This document shows positions 45,990 to 51,012 of a stretch of 51,012 bases of DNA, one piece after another. How positions within the stretch are numbered: position 1 is the first letter of the stretch; every line of letters begins with the position of its first letter. This stretch comes from Smittium mucronatum (lineage: Eukaryota; Kickxellomycota; Harpellomycetes; Harpellales; Legeriomycetaceae). The DNA is taken from NCBI GenBank assembly GCA_001953115.1, contig LSSL01007765.1, forward strand, positions 1 through 51,012, given 5' to 3'. Made by a program: the position numbers and the translations under genes. The notes beneath the pieces were generated by a model, which searched no databases, was not told the DNA's origin, and saw nothing but the letters and a program-made list of their open reading frames with translations.

Positions 45990-46440
45990 TTAAGTTAGCC
46001 GTATATTAAGCTGATGTAATTTAATTTATTCTTGATAGAGACTATCTTATCTGTTAATTCAGTCTCTTGGTGCAATTGCTGGATTGAGAATTGACAAAAT
46101 ACATTTAACTTGGAATTTTTTATTTGTTTTCATGTAGTGCTTTCAGATTTATTCTGCTATACTTAGTAGTTTGGGGGAAGTCTTTCCTCCAAATTTTCTT
46201 ATATAAGCATGTGTGACCGTGTTTTCCGAGTAAAATAAAATCGAAAGATTTACCACTTTTTTGAGAATATTGGCTTGTAGTACTATTAGTAGCTTCTTGG
46301 AGTTTAATTACTTTTTTGCCTCGGATATATTCCATTATTTTGAGTATTTTGGGTATCCCAATACTATCTACCAAGATGAGTAGCTATATTCTGTGAAAAT
46401 TACCAATTCTGGAGTCTCAGGAGAGAATGATAGCTCATTA
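45990..46440 (-). pseudogene. DIRS-like RNase H domain remnants
   Basis: The minus strand gives FSPETPELVIFTEYSYSSW (where DIRS elements have a TDAS-GWG motif), then ILFYSENTVTHAYIRKFGGK, the usual SDNTTAVAYINKxGG motif, and IAE*I*K, followed by LSILNPAIAPRD matching the xPGxxNxxADxxSR end of the domain. Substitutions at TDAS (TEYS), SDN (SEN) and AD (AI) hit the acidic metal-binding positions. The frame at 46120-46374 is part of this in another phase. It would have degraded the RNA strand during reverse transcription; it is inactive here. Confidence 0.65.
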
Positions 46441-46449
46441 AATGACATC

Positions 46450-47465
46450 AACTAGCTCTTATGGAATATTAGGTAGGCTCTATATTACGGTTTTTGATAG
46501 GGCTACTGTCAAAGTACGTGATTTCAGAGTCTACAGTTAATTATTATTGAATTTCAGGAAATTGTGGAGCATAAAACATAGGAAAATATAGTGATTCAAA
46601 TGGGATAAGATTTCACGATAAACCCCTCCAGAAATCTCAATTTCATCTAACCAGCCTTCAGTTATTTGCTCAACTTTCTTCTCAGGTCCCTCATCTTATT
46701 ATTTGGAACCCTGAGGATCATTTCTCTTGCGTTAATAACCATAAACCAGTGCTTGATTGACAGGAGTGGAGGAGGCTGGAAGATATCTCTTCGTTTAACT
46801 TGAATCCAAGCTCCGAGAGTATTGATTATATAAAGCGCGCAATAGGGGCTCAAACTTCCTTTATCTCTCTCATTATCATGAGGTGGTTCAATTATTCAGA
46901 GACCCGCGTAACTTTGGACCCGTTTCATTTCAGAACAGATGGAAAAATCTATGTGAATACTATTAGGATAGATGATAGCTCTAATCAATTAACACGGAGC
47001 TGGAAACAGCAGCTTTTTAAATAAAGGTGTATGCGATTAAGGCACTGATTTTATATCAGAATGTGGATGTAATCATCATAAAGTTATTATTACGTCAGTT
47101 ATTCTTTTCTGAGGAGCCAAAATCAGATTAATGACAGATTTTCCATCTATAAATTCTACTATTCTACATGAATATTAAGCTTTTGGAGGCCTTTTACTGG
47201 TATCAAGCATCCAGTATACTTTTTTATCGAATATATTTGGCTGTAAAAGTCGGAATAAATATCAGTATATACTTGTTATCTTGTTTATAAAGTAAAGAGG
47301 CGACTTATTCAAAATAATATTGCTCGCATCCCTACCCAGCATCCTTCTGAAAAATTTTTTTTTTGGGAATTTAGAGGTGGATCCGTAATATCCAACATAA
47401 CAAGTTGGCACTAAAGCAACCCTGAAGAATTCGAAACAATAATCATTAAAAACGATAATATTCAT
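46450..47465 (-). pseudogene. DIRS-like reverse transcriptase remnants
   Basis: In order on the minus strand: DFYSQIYSIKKYTGCLIPV and LQKLNIHVE (about 47.17-47.26 kb), equivalent to the GFYSxxFxxPKKxGxxRPI region of DIRS RTs. HSDIKSVP*SHTPLFKKLLF (about 47.00-47.07 kb) is the motif B region (PFGLxTAPxxF). RAIIYPNSIHIDF (46.94-46.98 kb) is motif C, where YxDD is expected; the codons at 46959-46970 read Y-P-N-S, so both catalytic Asp are gone. HWFMVINAREMILRVPNNKM (about 46.68-46.75 kb) and LRFLEGFIVKSYPI (about 46.60-46.64 kb) are the primer-grip and connection region. Frames at 47262-47465 and 46662-46853 are pieces of this domain. Confidence 0.7.
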
Positions 47466-47479
47466 ATAGTTATTTTTTA

Positions 47480-48460
47480 AGCCGAATTTTCATTCCACAA
47501 AAAACAAATTTATTTTAGGCCGGTTTTTTTCTCTGTCAACTATGGCGACTTTTTTTCACGTTTTTAATCTGGAAAACGATTTTTTATATCAATCTGGTAC
47601 TATCGGTCATCCAGGTGGCCATTCTGAACTTGATGGGCGACTTAATTAGGTCTTTAATCCAAGTTTTAGAAGTTTAATGCTTGTGTTATGAACTCTCACA
47701 AGCTGTGCTGTTTTTAAAAATACCGATTTTATCCTTAATATGGCTCTTACATGTTCCATGGCGGCAGAATTGCCCACATTGGCATCCAGCATTATAGCTT
47801 TGTCAATTTCAACTTGGATTGGATTGACCCGAATTCGCTCATACCAAAGTTCTTGCCTACCTAACATTTAATAGGCATCAGATCTCAATTTATAAATTTT
47901 ATTTTTAAGCTTTAAGGCACGTCGGATAATCAAAATAAGCTATAAGAAGTGTAGAAAGCCTTTTTGACCTTTAATTTGTTGTTTTTGATGGTTCCTGAAA
48001 CGTCCCAATTATTTTTCATTATGTACTCAAATATTTATATTGATCATTATTTGGTATTTTTTTGCCTTTTAGTACCATATTAGACAATTGGAAACATGTG
48101 ACATTCACTAAACCACACTTGGATGCTTTCAATGTCATTTCTCATGTATTTGACTAATATAAAGTCGTAAAATTAAAAGTGCAGTCCAGATATTCTAAAG
48201 GTGAGTAAGATATATATAAATCTTGAATGCCATTAAAAATATCTTATATGTAAAAATAGAATATTAATTGTGAAGTTATTCAACCTTGCAACAGTCCAAA
48301 TATGTATTCATTAGGTTTGAATACAGAATCTCTAATCTTAAAAGCGATTTTAGGTGACATTTACAGGCCCCAGATAGCGTTAAATACAATTCCCTTATAT
48401 TCCAATGGCTTTCAGTTTGTACAGAAGTGCAGTTTAGGCATTCGGTCATAGGCTTTGCTA
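47480..48460 (-). pseudogene. LINE copy D: RT palm end and post-RT region
   Basis: Near 48.43-48.48 kb the minus strand gives TFIFYINYSKAYDRMP, which is RT motif A with its Asp replaced by Asn at the FxDxSKAYD position (INYSKAYD). The palm motif B-C stretch (48.0-48.4 kb) is too broken for me to read. The 73-codon frame at 47646-47867 (ERIRVNPIQVEIDKAIML) and SPIKFRMATWMTDSTRLI near 47.58-47.63 kb are the region after the palm, aligned with copy B. It is inactive. Confidence 0.65.
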
Positions 48461-49130
48461 TAGTTGATATAGAATATGAAGGTTTTTTTATTTTTAAATT
48501 TTTTCGATATAAAATTTCATATAATGTGGTTTCTTGAGAAGCTCAATCCTCAGAATTAGAAATATACATGCTCTTTAAATAATATTTCATATTTCTTGTC
48601 GATTTGAGGCAATTTGGTAGCTTTTATTTTAGATATTAGCTTCTAAAATGTTGAAATAGTGAAATTCCCCGATAATAATCGGGGTCTTTCATATCACCCT
48701 TTTAAGGTACCGAAACTACTATACTAGTGTCCAATTTAGTCGGTATTTCCACAGAATCGTACATTATATTGATAATTTTCAAAATAATTTTTGCCATTTT
48801 TGACTCTGGGATTTTTTCGGAGACCAACAGTTTCCATACCTCACTAGTAATTCCATCAGAGCCAGGAGCCTTGTTATTAGGTGTATCAGATAATGCATTG
48901 GTAATATCAGTCCATTTGATAATAGTGCCGCACTCTGGGAAGTGTTCGCAGTCTATAATTTTCAGCGATTCCCACTTAGTGGCACTTCAGCTATTCCAAA
49001 AAGAAGCATTGGTCAATTCACCAAAATGATTATTCCAAATTTCAAGCTTTTTATTTTTTTCAGTAATTATTTTTTTGTTTTTATCATACATCGGACCATC
49101 CGAATGTTCCTGAGCGTTCTCCCAGTGTAT
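48461..49130 (-). pseudogene. LINE copy D: RT N-terminal and finger region
   Basis: The minus strand around 48.84-48.93 kb reads KWTDITNALSDTPNNKAPGS followed by DGITSEVWKLL. This is an intact NKAPGSDGI motif, unlike NKASWTD in copy B. It continues to LDTSIVVSVP near 48.72 kb; after a frameshift KGDMKDPDYYRGISLF (about 48.66-48.70 kb) is the finger motif. Plus-strand open frames at 48727-49029 and 48942-49151 are antisense shadows of this domain. The RT would use element RNA as template. Confidence 0.75.
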
Positions 49131-49132
49131 GA

Positions 49133-50575
49133 TTATATGGTTCTCCAGTAGTTTCTGGACTCACTCTTGATTATTTGTTCGAATAGTAACTTCATTTTTT
49201 TATCGTAGTAAATTTTGCTATCAGATTTTATTGCATTAATTGCGTTCGATTTGGTAATTACGTAATCGATTTTTTCAATTTTGCCAAGCCGATAATCTCT
49301 AAATTTATTCCTACGATTTTTGATCGAAGAAATCGTTTTTTTAGACAGGGGTTTTGTCCAGACCTCGGTAACAGCAGTGGTGGCTTGAAGTCGCTTCGAT
49401 TCTGCACATACAATATCAATGAGATCTTCAGAAAGCTGATTTAGATCAATATCAGCATCAATTAATGGGCTAAATATATTACAATTGATTAATTTTTCGG
49501 CGGCCAATACAATTCGATTTGCGTTAATTTTGATTTTTTTGGCTGGAATTATGAGTGAATCGAAATTCCACTCAGCAGTAATCGGCATATGATCGGAAAT
49601 TTCGATGTATTTGTTCGCAGAACACAGGTTTAGAATATATGGTCGATCATGCGACCAATTTCACCATTATTATATCTAGAGCCTGGGTAATTTGTTACTT
49701 CTGAAAATTGACCTCTCAACCCAAGCCTAGATATAAACTGGCTTGCCCTCGGGGGCCCATATTAAAGTCCCCGAGTATAATATTGTTTTTATTTTTATCT
49801 TTTTATTTTTCTTTTTTTATATTTCCAAAAATCTCATCTTTTGACTTAACGCGTCTTACGCCTGCGCTAGGTATGTGTTCATTGTTGATTAGTATGCCAA
49901 AAATTTTCCATTTTGGTATTTTCCATGAATAATGCCTGATATCCATGTTTGAAAAGATTTAAACTTGCTTATCTGTAGTCCAGATTTATCTCTGACAGCC
50001 AAAAGTAAGCCAGTACCGCCTTTGGTAATTTCAGTTTTAGCCTCAATAAAAGTGTATCCAGGCAGTCTGTATCTGTATGATTTTTTATTTAAAAATGTTT
50101 CCTGGAGTGCCAGAATATCTGGCTGGGCAGAGCTGAGATAGTACTCAAGCTCTTCTCCAGAATTTTTAATTCCCCTGAAATTAAAGGTCATAATTCTGAG
50201 CTTATTATTAAGCCCATAATTTTTGGCATTGAATTTGGGCATTATTTCATTATTTTCATTATTCGATAAATCATTATTCATCAAATTTCCATTTTGATGA
50301 TTTGCGCCAGTGGAATTCGCAGATCGAATTTTTTTATTTTTTCCCCGTATAATTTTGGCATGTAGAGATTTTTCGATTTTTTTTATTTCATCTAGGCGCA
50401 GATTTATTTTTTTTTGGTTGCACGACCAAATCTCGTGACGCCATTGGTCGTTGCGCTGTTTTAATTTTTTTACTATAAACTCATCTTCCCTCAAGGAAGA
50501 GTTATAATTAATATGTCGTTTAACTGCAAGCTTTTTGAGCTCTTGTATGTTGAGCACGAGTAGTTTCTCTACTCT
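49133..50575 (-). pseudogene. LINE copy D: ORF2 N-terminus with endonuclease domain
   Basis: The minus-strand frame at 49889-50557 is open and extends upstream (KRVEKLL before LNIQELKKL). It has a charged N-terminal stretch of about 115 residues, then LRIMTFNFRGIKN, DILALQETFLNKKSYRYRLP (catalytic Glu in QET) and GGTGLLLAVRDKSGLQ. After a frameshift, NNIILGDFNMGPRGQ near 49.75-49.79 kb is the intact GDFN motif, and SDHMPITAEWNFDSL at about 49.56-49.60 kb is the C-terminal SDH motif. The frame at 49133-49588 (151 codons) carries on into the endonuclease-RT linker. The endonuclease residues I can see are intact, so this copy is younger or better preserved here than copy B, though frameshifted. 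Confidence 0.8.
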
Positions 50576-51012
50576 TTTTCTTGGCTTTTTTTGGTATTAA
50601 GTTATATCGTTAAATTCTTTCAATTTAAAATTTCGATGCTTGATTGAGTCAATCATATAACTGGCTCTATTCGATCATATTGATTGTCTACATCGATGTC
50701 CGATGAATACGGTATATTGGATTATATTCTTTCATTCTTGTAAAAATCTGCTTCATTTTTTATTGTTGGGCTCGAATTTTCTTTGCAATCAGCCATAGCA
50801 AAAGGCGAGTTGAGCATCATATTATAATCGATATAAGAAGATGCTGTCTTTGTCTTATTTTTTCCTGATATAAGTATTTTTTCACTAATTATTTCTTGAC
50901 TCTGAGAAATAATCCCTTTAAGGTGTTTGAATTGAGTACTCTTAGATTCATTAAGCATACCGTTAATTATAGTGTCTACTTCTTTATTAAATTCAGAAGT
51001 TTTTGTTTCTTC
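50576..51012 (-). pseudogene. LINE copy D: ORF1 end / ORF2 leader, partial
   Basis: The frame at 50722-50958 (78 codons) is hydrophilic (for example MLNESKSTQFKHLKGIISQS, then MLNSPFAMADCKENSSPT) and ends at NERI before a stop. Past the stop the strand reads SSDIDVDNQYD, then after a shift SYMIDSIKHRNFKLKEFN and YQKKPRKRVEKLL leading into the ORF2 frame. Copy B has a similar YQKK-basic stretch in the same place. No RNA-binding motif is visible. The 5' end is outside the window. Confidence 0.5.

Larger units (their letters stand above)
44600..47470 (-). mobile_element. Decayed DIRS-like retroelement (RT + RNase H)
   Basis: On the minus strand from about 47.46 kb down, broken frames show an RT N-terminal region, RT motifs, and then an RNase H domain, in the order and with the sequence style of DIRS/Ngaro-type (tyrosine-recombinase) retrotransposons: FYSxIYxIKKYTGxLxPV; VPxSHTPLFKKLL; RAIIYxxxI; HWFMVINAREMILRVP; LEGFIVK; FYSENTV. 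The part below about 45.9 kb is continuous in composition and may hold the recombinase, but I could not find its Arg/His/Tyr motifs. Its right edge meets LINE copy D at about 47.47 kb. No terminal repeats were recognised. Confidence 0.65.
47480..51012 (-). mobile_element. LINE copy D: diverged LINE running off the right edge
   Basis: On the minus strand from the window edge: hydrophilic ORF1 remnants, an apurinic-type endonuclease, an RT and a thumb region, ending at about 47.48 kb where the DIRS-like sequence begins. It aligns with LINE copy B across endonuclease, RT and post-RT segments, but with many amino-acid differences, so the two are separate subfamilies or old copies. The zinc knuckle and 3' UTR seen in A-C are absent here, lost at the DIRS junction or displaced outside what I could detect. 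Confidence 0.8.

Noticed and set aside
46800..47024. Plus-strand 74-codon frame
   Set aside because: It overlaps the DIRS-like RT motif C region on the minus strand and shows no motif of its own.
48727..49151. Two plus-strand frames of 100 and 69 codons
   Set aside because: They are antisense to the LINE D reverse transcriptase, whose NKAPGSDGI motif is read on the minus strand here.
1..51012. CRISPR arrays, rRNA operons or bacterial-type operons
   Set aside because: There are no regularly spaced repeats, no conserved rRNA blocks and no closely packed co-oriented genes; the intron and LINEs point to a eukaryote.

Overview
The window is extremely AT-rich eukaryotic DNA, apparently around 80% A+T or more by eye (not counted). 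Almost all recognisable coding sequence lies in small islands of more balanced composition, and most of those islands are decayed transposable elements. The strongest host-gene candidate (28.6-30.4 kb, minus strand) is best read as two exons joined by a 185-nt GT-AG intron. The genome is therefore intron-containing, low in gene density and heavily invaded by retroelements. That would fit an AT-rich parasitic or unicellular eukaryote (for example an expanded microsporidian-like, myxozoan-like or protist genome), but nothing here fixes the lineage. No rRNA, tRNA or CRISPR was found.

Layout. 1-642: the 3' end of one LINE-type retrotransposon, with the A-tailed terminus of another copy abutting it at position 40. 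643-18390: a very AT-rich stretch with a tandem repeat, a strong hairpin and two minus-strand clusters of exon-like open frames (about 4.56-6.06 kb and 8.31-8.50 kb). 18391-18554: a small TTAA/CCCTTTC inverted-repeat element (family N). 20588-25850: a nearly complete but dead LINE on the minus strand (3' UTR, zinc knuckle, reverse transcriptase, apurinic-type endonuclease, ORF1), with a structured, repeated upstream region to about 26.46 kb. 28644-30442: the spliced host gene. 31176-31921: a full N element, then a half N element joined to a 266-bp TA-flanked MITE (family M). 32.04-32.64 kb: an unexplained GC-richer island. 33212-33349: a 138-bp 5'-truncated LINE with target-site duplications. 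34083-34880 and 40787-41600: two copies of an unrecognised repeat (element X) with a conserved reading frame. 36397-37750: a decayed DDE transposase, minus strand. 38639-39000: a second M MITE joined to a half N element in the same arrangement as the first. 44356-44569: a third kind of inverted-repeat element. About 44.6-47.47 kb: a decayed DIRS-like reverse transcriptase plus RNase H element, minus strand. 47.48-51.01 kb: a second, diverged LINE on the minus strand, running off the window end.

LINE copies A, B and C share the same 3' terminal sequence. Copies A and B also share a G-run, and their 3' UTRs produce a misleading open frame on the opposite strand. Copies B and D align across ORF1, endonuclease and RT. 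Every autonomous element seen carries frameshifts, stops or lost catalytic residues. The most novel-looking items are element X, the repeated N-M composite, and the exon-like clusters hidden in the apparent desert. All family names are from my own reading of motifs; no search was run.
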